DNA from: Lentisphaera araneosa HTCC2155 | Lineage (GTDB): Bacteria > Verrucomicrobiota > Lentisphaeria > Lentisphaerales > Lentisphaeraceae | Assembly (NCBI RefSeq): GCF_000170755.1 | Contig: NZ_ABCK01000003.1 | Coordinates: 248,001-312,000, forward strand | DNA length: 64,000 bases | Direction: 5' to 3' | Notes under the pieces: generated by a model | The model's database searches: none | What the model was told of the DNA's origin: nothing | Seen by the model: the letters and a program-made list of their open reading frames with translations, nothing else | Part shown: piece after piece, positions 7,971 through 15,760 of the stretch | Position numbering within the stretch: position 1 is the stretch's first letter | How the letters are laid out: every line of letters starts with the position of its first letter | Made by a program: the position numbers and the translations under genes

Positions 7971-8674
7971 GGTTTTTTACTCACAATTTTTGTCGTTTTA
8001 TAAAAATTGCCCATGGCAATACGTCTTTGGTATTGCATTTGAGGTGGCCAAGAGATTTCAATAGTAAAGATTATATCTTCGTCCCCAGCTTCTGGCTCAA
8101 GTGCAGTTTCGACTGTGCCCGATGTTGTTGCTAATTCAGTTTCTCCGTACCAAACGCGTACGCCATATTCAGCTTCTGTTACACCGTCAGCTGCGAGGCC
8201 TTTGTAGTAACCTCCAAACAAATCAGGGTAAGTCGCGGAGCCTGTACCATATAGAGTGAACTGGCTAAGGAATGGATCATTTGCGATATTTGCGTTAATG
8301 CCAGAAAATGTTGAAGAGGGAAAGCCAGATTGTAAGTTAAGGACTTTAAAGCTACTTGGGTCTGCTATGTTTGTGGATCCTGTTATTGCTACATTTATAT
8401 CATGGTGGGCAGCACTATACTGTATGTCGACATCGCAAGTGTCCCAGTAATTGTCCCAGTTTGTGCCACTTTCATCACCGTTAAGTAAGTGAGTTAAAAT
8501 GGTGCCAAAACCATCGGCAACTATCGGGGCATAAGTGGCGTGTTCGGTATCTTCAGAGTTTTGAAGGCCTGCAGGCAGGAGGCCGACAAGAGTAAACATG
8601 GCAATGGTCAGTATGCCAAGAGCAATGATGACTTCGACCATGGTGAAAGAGTGTTTTTTACTGTGCGTTCTCAA
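7967..8674 (-). CDS. Verru_Chthon cassette protein B-like pseudopilin (GspI/PilV type)
   Basis: 235 residues. Leader MRTHSKKHS, then FTMVEVIIALGILTIAMFTL with the prepilin Glu-5 and hydrophobic helix, followed by LVGLLPAGLQNSED. The LLPAGL continuation is typical of the B protein of the cassette as I know it. The residue before the cleavage site is Ser rather than Gly. It overlaps both neighbours by 4 nt, showing tight translational coupling in the D-B-C-A order. Confidence 0.75.
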   Translation of the reverse strand: MRTHSKKHSFTMVEVIIALGILTIAMFTLVGLLPAGLQNSEDTEHATYAPIVADGFGTILTHLLNGDESGTNWDNYWDTCDVDIQYSAAHHDINVAITGSTNIADPSSFKVLNLQSGFPSSTFSGINANIANDPFLSQFTLYGTGSATYPDLFGGYYKGLAADGVTEAEYGVRVWYGETELATTSGTVETALEPEAGDEDIIFTIEISWPPQMQYQRRIAMGNFYKTTKIVSKKP

Positions 8675-9243
8675 AATGACACCATGCCAGTAAATTTATT
8701 AACGTAGATACGCATGTCGCCCTTGATGTAGTTTCCGCCACTGTCATAGCCACGTCTGTCGTAAATGTTGATGCTGTACTTGCCGGAATTAGTCCCGAAC
8801 GACGTAGAGTTAACTCCACCATTGGGATGAAAGCTAATATAGGTGGTAGTAAGGGCGTTAGGGTCGGAAGTTTCTATATCATTTTCATGAAAAGTTGAAG
8901 ACCCTTTGTTTAGGTAAATAGTAGTTGAGCCGGGGATAGTTTTTTGTGAATCAAGTGTTAATAAAGCACTGTCAGTATATATGGCAATGGGTTGTACCTC
9001 AACAAAGGATTTGTTGAGTTGTGCTTGTGTGACACGGAGAACAGTATACTTTCTTTTGGATAGGGCATAGGAGCGTGCTTTGTTGATGGCGCCGGAGATT
9101 TCGCGAGTCGCTGAGTTGACGGGGTCGGGCTTCATGGCGGCGCCGACAATGGCGATGAGCATCGACATGATGGCAATTACTGCCAGCAGCTCGATAAGGG
9201 AAAAATTCTTTTTAAAACTTTTTGTGGACATAGAGATTCTCAT
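8671..9243 (-). CDS. Verru_Chthon cassette protein D-like pseudopilin (GspH type)
   Basis: First gene of the cassette operon. It has a prepilin N terminus with NFSLIELLAVIAIMSMLIAI: Glu at +5, a hydrophobic helix and Asn instead of Gly before the cleavage point. This is followed by a GspH-like region (REISGAINKARSYALSKRKY). The longest frame starts at 9243, but ATG 9231 (MSTKSFKKN...) has GAGAA about 6 nt upstream and gives a more normal leader, so I favour 9231. Upstream lies about 150 nt of AT-rich spacer and then a palindromic array; the operon promoter should lie between about 9245 and 9400. Confidence 0.75.
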   Translation of the reverse strand: MRISMSTKSFKKNFSLIELLAVIAIMSMLIAIVGAAMKPDPVNSATREISGAINKARSYALSKRKYTVLRVTQAQLNKSFVEVQPIAIYTDSALLTLDSQKTIPGSTTIYLNKGSSTFHENDIETSDPNALTTTYISFHPNGGVNSTSFGTNSGKYSINIYDRRGYDSGGNYIKGDMRIYVNKFTGMVSF

Positions 9244-9398
9244 TTAATATATACGATCAGAACTATCTAAAATATATGATTAAAGCTCTAGGCAAGCAAG
9301 TTGTGAGTGATGAGTGCTCTTGCTTGGAGAGCTGAGAAAATGCCGAAAAACTTACATTTCCAAATTAAAATGGTCATTTGAAAAATAATTAAGGGGGT
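9244..9398. other. Spacer with probable pseudopilin operon promoter
   Basis: AT-rich, no reading frame. It lies directly upstream of the minus-strand cassette operon and must hold its promoter, but I cannot place -10 and -35 hexamers with confidence. Confidence 0.3.
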
Positions 9399-10080
9399 GT
9401 TACGACCTTTGGCCTAAGTTGACGGAACGGAGTTCCTGAGTTTACGCGCTTCGCGCTGAGTTTACGCGCTTCGCGCTGAGTTTGCGCACTTCGTGCTGAG
9501 AATACGCGCTTCGCGCTGAGTTTGCGCACTTCGTGCTGAGAATACGCGCTTCGTGCTGAGAATACGCACTTCGTGCTGAGAATACGCGCTTCGCGCTGAG
9601 TTGACGCGCTTCGTGCTGAGAATACGCACTTCGTGCTGAGAATACGCACTTCGTGCTGAGAATACGCACTTCGTGCTGAGAATACGCACTTCGTGCTGAG
9701 AATACGCACTTCGTGCTGAGAATACGCACTTCGTGCTGAGAATACGCACTTCGTGCTGAGAATACGCACTTCGTGCTGAGAATACGCGCTTCGCGCTGAG
9801 TTGACGCGCTTCGTGCTGAGAATACGCACTTCGTGCTGAGAATACGCACTTCGTGCTGAGTTGACGCGCTTCGCGCTGAGTTGACGCGCTTCGCGCTGAG
9901 TTGACGCGCTTCGCGCTGAGTTGACGCGCTTCGCGCTGAGTTGACGCGCTTTGCGCTGAGTTGACGCGCTTCGCGCTGAGTTGACGCGCTTTGCGCTGAG
10001 TTGACGCGCTTCGCGCTGAGTTGACGCGCTTCGCGCTGAGTTGACGCGCTTCGCGCTGAGTTGACGCGCTTCGCGCTGAG
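9399..10080 (+). repeat. Palindromic 20-bp tandem array, 32 regular units plus two variants
   Basis: Two variant units (core ACCTTTGGCC near 9403 and GGAAC-GGA-GTTCC near 9423) lead into 32 exact 20-bp units from 9441 to 10080. The left half is mainly AATACGCACTTCGTGCTGAG (GCAC/GTGC stem). The right half is TTGACGCGCTTCGCGCTGAG (GCGC/GCGC stem). Minus-strand open frames of 95-146 codons (Ser/Arg/Ala/Tyr/His-rich) cross it only because the 60-nt triple repeat lacks stops. I do not call them genes. Confidence 0.95.
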
Positions 10081-10113
10081 TTCTATTATTAATGTATAAA
10101 CTTTATTTTAGCT
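10081..10113. other. AT-rich junction between opposed arrays
   Basis: TTCTATTATTAATG followed by TTTATTTTAGCTC separates plus-oriented units on the left from minus-oriented units on the right. A very similar junction (TTATTATTTTAGCTT) lies at 2685-2700 in the other opposed pair. Confidence 0.6.
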
Positions 10114-10272
10114 CAGGAACTCCGTTTCGTTAACTCAGCGCAGCGTCACCTCAGGCTTTGGCCGTCAACTCAGACCTGCGGTCGTTCCCTAAGGAACTCC
10201 GTTCCGTAAACTCAGAGGCTCCGCCTCGTCAACTCAGGCTTTAGCCGTCAACTCAGACCTGCGGTCGTCTAC
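10114..10272 (-). repeat. Opposed palindromic array with mixed stems
   Basis: Minus-oriented units with stems GGAAC/GTTCC-like, GC/GC, GGCC-like (GGCTTTGGCC, GGCTTTAGCC), GACC-GCA-GGTC and GAGGC-GGA-GCCTC. On the minus strand the series starts at the TGA stop of the kinase gene (TGAGTAGACGACC). The stems overlap in kind with the block at 2700-3144 but the loops differ. Confidence 0.9.
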
Positions 10273-12453
10273 TCATTTTGTATAGGTGATTTTGATTTTG
10301 CTGGGGATTTGTTGTAGGGATTGCGGGGGGAATTGGTCGTAGTTGACGATGAGTTCTTGGAGGTGGGGCATTTCGTCGAGGGGGCTCAAGTTGGTGACGA
10401 GGGTGTTGGAGATGTTGAGTTGGGTGAGTTCTAGGTTTTGAATTTGCTGAAGGTCAAAGAAATCACTCTGGCTGAGGTCGAGGGATTTGAGCTTGAGGTA
10501 AGTGAGGAAAGAGAAGAAAATCTTGCTATCGACTCCGCGCGCAAGGTGACTATGAACACCCAAGTTTATGAGGTTGTCACCATGGATTTTGAGGTGTTTC
10601 TTGGTTTTGTCAAAATGAAAGTTTTCTGAGTTCCAGCGATGGTTGTGGTGGAGGATCGTTTCACGAACGAAAATGCTATGATCTTCAATGTTTTTTCGGA
10701 CAGCACCATCGTAGGAAACCATTTTTCCAGAGACGTTCCTAAAGTGGCCATAGGGAACGGTTTTAGCTCGTTTGAAAAATTCAGGGATAGCTTCGGGCCT
10801 TAATAGTTCGTTTTTCATTGGCAAATCAAGGCTTAGTTCAACGATTTCTTTGACACCACCAAATTGTGAACTGGCTTGGGAGGCAAGTTGGAATTTTTGC
10901 TGAATAAGATAGATATAAGATTTCTGCTGAGTGAAAACTTCTGGGGTGGCTTCTTTGTGAGAATCTTCGGTTTGTTTGATAGTCTTAAGTGCTAAGTTAA
11001 GGGATTGAACAGGATAGACGTAAACATCAAAATCAGTTAATTTATAAATGTGGATCATGAAGCGTCGACTGGCGTCTTTTAGGTAGCTATTACGCTGGTT
11101 TTTCTCTGCCTCATAAAGACTTATGGCCTTCTCCGCCTTTTCTTTTTGGGCTTCAAAGAGTTTCATGCTCTCGACACTGCGTTCGTTGGCACGTTCGGCT
11201 AAGCTGAGGGCTTCTTGACTGCGGGAGCTCTCTCGTTCGGCAATTGCCTGCGCCTCACGACTTTCTTGGCTGGCACGTTCGGCGATTTCGCGAGCCTGGA
11301 GTTCACTATAAATGCTCTTGTTGAGGTTTTTGATGAAAAGGCTAGTGCCCGTAATTACAATAAAGATGAAGCAGAAGGCGAGGCTGCAGGTGATTTTGTG
11401 GCGTTTGATAAAGAGCTGGAGTTCTTTTGCGGGTCCCGCATTTTCAGCTTTTGTGGAAAAGCCTTTTAAGTACTGGTCGATTTCCTGTTTTAGTTCGTGA
11501 ACGGATTGATAACGGTCTTTGGGTTCGAGTGAAAGTGCTTTTTCACTGACGGCAATGAGGCTATGGGGGATTTTTGTTTGAGAGCTATTCTGCACTGCTA
11601 GGTCGAGGTCACCCTGACGAGTTCGTTCAATCATTTCTTCTTTCGAGCCACTCAATGGGGGTTGGTAGGTGAGTATGCTATGAAGGATTGCACCGAGTGA
11701 GTAGATATCGCAGAGGGGGCTTTTGTCGCCGTTTTTCTCGGTTTGCTCGGGGGCCATGAAACCCAAGGTGCCTTTGATTTGACCTGTCAAAGTAATGTCG
11801 TTGAGGAAATCGGGATTGAGCATGAGGTCTTCGTAATTATTAAAAACTGTATTGCCAATGACTTTTCCGAGTCCCCAATCGCAGACGAGTACTTCGCCGT
11901 AAGTTCCAATTTGAATATTGCCGGGTTTGAGATCGAGGTGAATGACGGATTTTGAATGGGCATAGGCGACCGCATCACAAATCTTTATAAATATATTGAG
12001 AAGATCATGAAGGCTAAATTTCTGGACGTATTCACTTTGTTGATTGTGGAGTGATTGGATGATGTCTTTTAATGAATCACCCACTTTAAGCTCCATGGTG
12101 AAGTAGGGCTCATCTTTTGAATTGAGGCCAATATCATGGACAGATATGATGTTGGGGTGCTCGAGTAAAGAGGTGAGACGTGCTTCAAGTAAAAAATTCT
12201 CATAGATTTCTACCGGGATTTCGTCTCGTAAACGAGCGAGAGCCACATGGCGCCCTGTTTTTTTATCAAAGACTTTGAAGATGTTTTTCATGCCGCCGGT
12301 AGCAATGAGGCAGTAGTCGGTGTAGCGCTTTTCGTCCTCAAGTAAGCTATGGAAAAAGGGGTTTTCTTTTAAAACTTCGCTTTCCTCCTCAAAGCTCTCT
12401 TCAAAGAGTGAGTGCAGGAGATCGTCTTCGCTAGGCTGTAAATCTGGATTCAT
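10273..12453 (-). CDS. Membrane Ser/Thr protein kinase with C-terminal leucine-rich segment
   Basis: 726 residues. Kinase domain about 48-335: glycine loop GGMKNIFKVF (53-62), C-helix Glu90, catalytic HLDLKPGN (172-179, Asp174), DWG with Asp192, and GFMAPEQ. The beta-3 VAIK motif reads VALA, so the usual Lys is Ala73 with Arg74 next to it; the HRD Arg is Leu173. A transmembrane helix follows at about 350-372, then a charged coiled coil with repeats of AERA/AERES type, and a C-terminal leucine-rich region (LKSLDLSQ, LTQLNISN). The long C-terminal part is probably extracytoplasmic. Its start overlaps the sigma factor stop by 4 nt, so the two are co-translated. A signalling pair in which the kinase modifies or senses for the sigma factor is inferred. 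Confidence 0.85.
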   Translation of the reverse strand: MNPDLQPSEDDLLHSLFEESFEEESEVLKENPFFHSLLEDEKRYTDYCLIATGGMKNIFKVFDKKTGRHVALARLRDEIPVEIYENFLLEARLTSLLEHPNIISVHDIGLNSKDEPYFTMELKVGDSLKDIIQSLHNQQSEYVQKFSLHDLLNIFIKICDAVAYAHSKSVIHLDLKPGNIQIGTYGEVLVCDWGLGKVIGNTVFNNYEDLMLNPDFLNDITLTGQIKGTLGFMAPEQTEKNGDKSPLCDIYSLGAILHSILTYQPPLSGSKEEMIERTRQGDLDLAVQNSSQTKIPHSLIAVSEKALSLEPKDRYQSVHELKQEIDQYLKGFSTKAENAGPAKELQLFIKRHKITCSLAFCFIFIVITGTSLFIKNLNKSIYSELQAREIAERASQESREAQAIAERESSRSQEALSLAERANERSVESMKLFEAQKEKAEKAISLYEAEKNQRNSYLKDASRRFMIHIYKLTDFDVYVYPVQSLNLALKTIKQTEDSHKEATPEVFTQQKSYIYLIQQKFQLASQASSQFGGVKEIVELSLDLPMKNELLRPEAIPEFFKRAKTVPYGHFRNVSGKMVSYDGAVRKNIEDHSIFVRETILHHNHRWNSENFHFDKTKKHLKIHGDNLINLGVHSHLARGVDSKIFFSFLTYLKLKSLDLSQSDFFDLQQIQNLELTQLNISNTLVTNLSPLDEMPHLQELIVNYDQFPPQSLQQIPSKIKITYTK

Positions 12454-13034
12454 TGCTCTAGCTCAGTGCGCAATCTTTTGATTTCACGAACTAAGTATTT
12501 TTTGACGCGATTTTTTAGGGTGTAGGCCGACTCGGGGGTGATGTCGAGTTCGGCGCAGATATCCTCAATGCTCTTTCCCTTGAGTGAGAGTTTGAACACA
12601 TCCATGGCTTTGCCTGTGAAGCGTTGGCTAATATTATCGAGTGCGAGGCGAGAGATATGGAGTTCCCATTCCTTTTGCACCATTTGGTCGAGTTCCGCCT
12701 GATTGGGTTCGGCCTGAGGTTCGAGTTCTTTGCGGATTTTATTTTGCTTGAGCTCTTTTTTGATCTGGTTAAGGACAGTGTTGCGAACCAAGATTGAGAG
12801 CCAGGTGCGGAATTTGGCGCGCTCTTTATCAACTTCAAAACGGGGCAGGCTGCGCCAAATTTCGAGGAGAACCGCTTGTAGGAAATCTTCCGATAAGCTG
12901 GTGCTGGAGTTGATTTTGTAAATCACGACTTTGAGGAATTCACGGTAATAGGAGACAAATTCTTCCCAAGCAACTTGGTCATTGGGGTCTTTGGCCCGCA
13001 TGAGCAAGGTCTGTCGAGTATTCCATTTGTCCAT
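12450..13034 (-). CDS. ECF-like sigma factor coupled to Ser/Thr kinase
   Basis: About 194 residues from MDKWNTRQTLLMRAKDPNDQ. Region 2 includes EDFLQAVLLEIWRSLPRFE and FRTWLSILVRNTVLNQI; region 4 includes DVFKLSLKGKSIEDICAEL, an HTH. This is a sigma-70 family factor of extracytoplasmic-function type. The open frame extends 20 codons further to 13094, but ATG 13034 has AGGA 6 nt upstream and begins at the conserved start, so I chose it. Sigma factors adjacent to Ser/Thr kinases are a known group in Planctomycetes and relatives; phosphorylation of the sigma factor by the kinase is the proposed mechanism there. The stop overlaps the kinase start. Confidence 0.85.
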   Translation of the reverse strand: MDKWNTRQTLLMRAKDPNDQVAWEEFVSYYREFLKVVIYKINSSTSLSEDFLQAVLLEIWRSLPRFEVDKERAKFRTWLSILVRNTVLNQIKKELKQNKIRKELEPQAEPNQAELDQMVQKEWELHISRLALDNISQRFTGKAMDVFKLSLKGKSIEDICAELDITPESAYTLKNRVKKYLVREIKRLRTELEQ

Positions 13035-13121
13035 CGAGAATCCTATAATTAAGTGGAAAGGCTTTAAAATGACCACAAAGCAGGGCGAGTGCAAGACGAG
13101 AGATAATTTTTAATTATAATT

Positions 13122-13381
13122 TTAACGCGCTACGCGCTGAGTTGACGCGCTACGCGCTGAGTTGACGCGCTACGCGCTGAGTTGACGCGCTACGCGCTGA
13201 GTTGACGCGCTACGCGCTGAGTTGACGCACTACGCGCTGAGTTGACGCACTACGCGCTGAGTTGACGCACTACGCGCTGAGTTGACGCACTACGCGCTGA
13301 GTTGACGCACTACGCGCTGAGTTGACGCACTACGCGCTGAGTTGACGCACTACGCGCTGAGTTGACGCGCTACGCGCTGAG
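13122..13381 (+). repeat. Palindromic 20-bp tandem array, 13 units
   Basis: Thirteen units TTGACGCGCTACGCGCTGAG, six of the central ones and one later with GCAC in the left arm only. The change gives a G-T wobble on one strand and an A-C mismatch on the other. The array lies in the divergent region between two sigma factor genes, so unlike several others it does not follow a stop codon. Confidence 0.95.
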
Positions 13382-13498
13382 TTTATGGTGAAGTTTAGGA
13401 TTATTTTGAATTTTAAGCGAAAGGTTTTAGTTTTGGAGGTGAATAGTTATAGATTCGCTACGCTCCAATTATAAATTATGAATGTTAAATTCTTAATG
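13382..13498. other. Spacer between arrays
   Basis: AT-rich spacer, no gene. It contains a lone GATTCGCTACGCTCC palindromic word near 13452, similar to cores of the arrays. Confidence 0.4.
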
Positions 13499-13610
13499 AA
13501 TCAAGAATCAAGAATCAAGAATCAAGAATCAAGAATCAAGAATCAAGAATCAAGAATCAAGAATCAAGAATCAAGAATTAAAAATTAAAAATTAAAAATT
13601 AAAAATTAAA
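13499..13610 (+). repeat. Heptad tandem repeat, 11 AATCAAG + 5 AATTAAA
   Basis: Sixteen perfect 7-bp units: eleven AATCAAG (13499-13575) followed by five AATTAAA (13576-13610). The array ends 6 nt before the GTG start of the sigma factor gene, leaving no room for a normal ribosome binding site except within the repeat. The 7-bp unit is prone to slippage, so copy number may vary between cells. Confidence 0.95.
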
Positions 13611-13616
13611 TCCCCT

Positions 13617-14156
13617 GTGAGTCGAGATATGAAAGATCAGTTATTACGTGAAGCATTTAGGCATCATAATGCTTTGATTTCTTATGCTTACAGTATTCTG
13701 AGGGATTGGGATTTGGCGGAAGATGCCGTTCAAGAAGCGATGGTGACTGTGAATCAAAAAGCAGATGATTTTGATGCAACGAAAAAAGTTCTGCCTTGGG
13801 TTAAGGGCATCGTGCGTTTTAAGTGTTTGCAGATCATACGCTCTAGAAAGAAAGAAGCCTTTTTTAAAGATGAAGACTTACTAGATCTCGTCGAGCAACG
13901 TGTGACGCAGTTTATCGATGATCAATTTATTCAGCGCAGGGAGGCGCAGGGACGTGCCTTGAAGCACTGCCTAGCCAAGCTCAATCCGCAGTCACTTGAT
14001 TTAATTACAGCGAGTTATCGCGATAAGGAGAGTTCTGAATCATTAGCATCGCGTTATAAACGCAGTGTGAATGCCATTTATATAACGTTGACGCGAATTC
14101 GTCAGCAATTGCGTAAGTGCACACGCTCCTATGAAAATCTCCCGGAGGCCGAATAA
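13617..14156 (+). CDS. ECF-type sigma factor for the sulfatase locus
   Basis: 179 residues. Region 2 covers YAYSILRDWDLAEDAVQEAM and PWVKGIVRFKCLQIIR; region 4 covers LAKLNPQSLDLITASYRDKE and the HTH SLASRYKRSVNAIYITLTRI. It resembles the sigma-70 subfamily described from Rhodopirellula and Verrucomicrobium. The start is GTG 13617 or ATG 13629; neither has a clear Shine-Dalgarno, and the heptad repeat ends 6 nt upstream of the GTG. It overlaps the next gene by 1 nt (TAATG). The pair with a FecR-domain membrane protein, just before sulfatases, suggests it directs their transcription. Confidence 0.85.
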   Translation: MSRDMKDQLLREAFRHHNALISYAYSILRDWDLAEDAVQEAMVTVNQKADDFDATKKVLPWVKGIVRFKCLQIIRSRKKEAFFKDEDLLDLVEQRVTQFIDDQFIQRREAQGRALKHCLAKLNPQSLDLITASYRDKESSESLASRYKRSVNAIYITLTRIRQQLRKCTRSYENLPEAE

Positions 14157-15688
14157 TGGATGTGGAGCAATTAGCCGATTTATACTTGAGAGATGAGCTT
14201 AGTGAAGAACAGAAAAGTGAGCTTAAGATTCTCCTCGAAAATGATGAAGAGCAAAGCCGTGTTTTCACTGAATACCTCTATGAAACGGGTCAGTTACTCA
14301 ATGCGGCGGATCAGCTCGCGGAAGTGAGTCCTCAGCTCGATGCCTTGGGTGACATGATGGCTGAGCAAGAGAGTAAGCGTAATTGGTTTCTTCAATTTGG
14401 GGCCATGGCGGCGCTACTGATTGCGGCCTTCGCAATTTTTTCTATGATTCAAAAAGCGGAAAATGGTGATCTTGTCGTTGAACAGGAAATAATAGTACTC
14501 AATACACCTATTTTGGCTCGGGTGCATTCATCTGAAAATAAAGAGTTTAGTTCGGGTCAGTGGTTAGAGAAAGGGGAGTATGCTTTTAGCGAAAAATTGG
14601 CTTTGACTCTAGATTCTGGTGTTGAACTCAATATAGAAACGAGATCGCAGCTCGAATTGATAGGGCCCAATAAAGTACGTGTGATCAAAGGCAAAGTGCA
14701 TGCCTATGTGCCGCAGGTCGCTATCGGTTTCGTTTTAGAAGTGCCAGGTGGAGAAGTTCTAGACCTAGGAACTGAGTTTAAGGTGGCAGTTGATGAAAAG
14801 GGGACTTCTGATATAGAAGTAATGAGCGGCGAAGTTGAAGTTATTTCTTCGGAGACTTCTTATGAACACGTTGCACTGAGTCAAGGACAGAGCACTCGAC
14901 TCAACAGTGATGGCAGTCCGGCTAATGGACAAACTTTTCAGGTGACGCAATCCTTGCCCAATTTACTTGAACAACGTGACTTAAGTTATGTGCATTGGCC
15001 TTTTGATTCGGCGCAGTTGGGCTGGACTCCTACTTCTTCCGGAGGGGATTTTCACGACCGATTTAAGGCGGAACTCAAAGGCAAAGGGGGAGAAGATGGG
15101 CCGCAGTTTATTGAAGGTGCCTATGGTTATGCTTTGGATTTCGATGGCGAAAATGATTTTGCTAAGACAGATTTTAAAGGGATATCTGGTTCCCGCCCAC
15201 GTACGGTTTCCTTTTGGGTGAAAATCCCAGTTGATGCCAAGCAGAAAGAAAACTATTCCTTTGTTTCTTGGGGGAATAGTATGGAAACAGGTCAAAAATG
15301 GCAAATTGGCTGGAATGCATTACCTGAGAGTGGGACACTGGGTGCTATTCGAACAGAATTTAAAAATGGATATGTAATAGGTGAAACCGATCTGCGTGAT
15401 GGGCGTTGGCATCATATTGTCAGTCTTTTTATAGGTGGAGACGATGCAGACGTGGCCACACATGTTCGTCATTATGTAGATGGACGCCTGGAGGCTGTGA
15501 GCGGCTTTAAGCGAAAAAAGGTGTCGACCAACGTAGACTCAATTGATTCTAAGCCAGTGACCTTTGGGCGTAAAATGGATGGCAGCAAGTGGTACTTAAG
15601 AGCTAAGCTAGACGAACTTTATATCATCGACGCCGCCATTACTCCTGGTCAGGTTCGTCGCTTAATGGATAAAAATTCTCTCTATTAA
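14156..15688 (+). CDS. FecR/LamG domain membrane protein, probable anti-sigma regulator
   Basis: 510 residues. The N-terminal 75 residues are helical and acidic and should be cytoplasmic. One transmembrane helix lies at about 79-97 (LQFGAMAALLIAAFAIFSM). Next is a FecR-like region of about 120-245 (VEVPGGEVLDLGTEFKV-type motifs, SDIEVMSGEVEVIS). Then comes a LamG/concanavalin-like jelly roll at about 275-505 (YALDFDGENDFAKT, RTVSFWVKIP, DGRWHHIVSLF, LDELYIID). This domain order is common in Lentisphaerae, Verrucomicrobia and Planctomycetes next to sigma factors. Inference: the outer LamG part binds a glycan and the inner part controls the sigma factor encoded just upstream. There is no terminator before the first sulfatase 72 nt downstream. 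Confidence 0.8.
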   Translation: MDVEQLADLYLRDELSEEQKSELKILLENDEEQSRVFTEYLYETGQLLNAADQLAEVSPQLDALGDMMAEQESKRNWFLQFGAMAALLIAAFAIFSMIQKAENGDLVVEQEIIVLNTPILARVHSSENKEFSSGQWLEKGEYAFSEKLALTLDSGVELNIETRSQLELIGPNKVRVIKGKVHAYVPQVAIGFVLEVPGGEVLDLGTEFKVAVDEKGTSDIEVMSGEVEVISSETSYEHVALSQGQSTRLNSDGSPANGQTFQVTQSLPNLLEQRDLSYVHWPFDSAQLGWTPTSSGGDFHDRFKAELKGKGGEDGPQFIEGAYGYALDFDGENDFAKTDFKGISGSRPRTVSFWVKIPVDAKQKENYSFVSWGNSMETGQKWQIGWNALPESGTLGAIRTEFKNGYVIGETDLRDGRWHHIVSLFIGGDDADVATHVRHYVDGRLEAVSGFKRKKVSTNVDSIDSKPVTFGRKMDGSKWYLRAKLDELYIIDAAITPGQVRRLMDKNSLY

Positions 15689-15760
15689 TTTCATTTTTGG
15701 TGAAAGAACCCGCAAGTTTCCGTCAATAGCTTTTGACTGAAAAATAAATAAGGGTTTAAA

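Noticed and set aside
9389-9849. Three overlapping minus-strand open frames of 95-146 codons
   Set aside because: They are the 20-bp palindromic repeat read in different frames. They have low-complexity peptides, no ribosome site and no family.
13035-13094. Twenty-residue extension of the sigma factor
   Set aside because: ATG 13034 has a ribosome site and starts at the conserved region.
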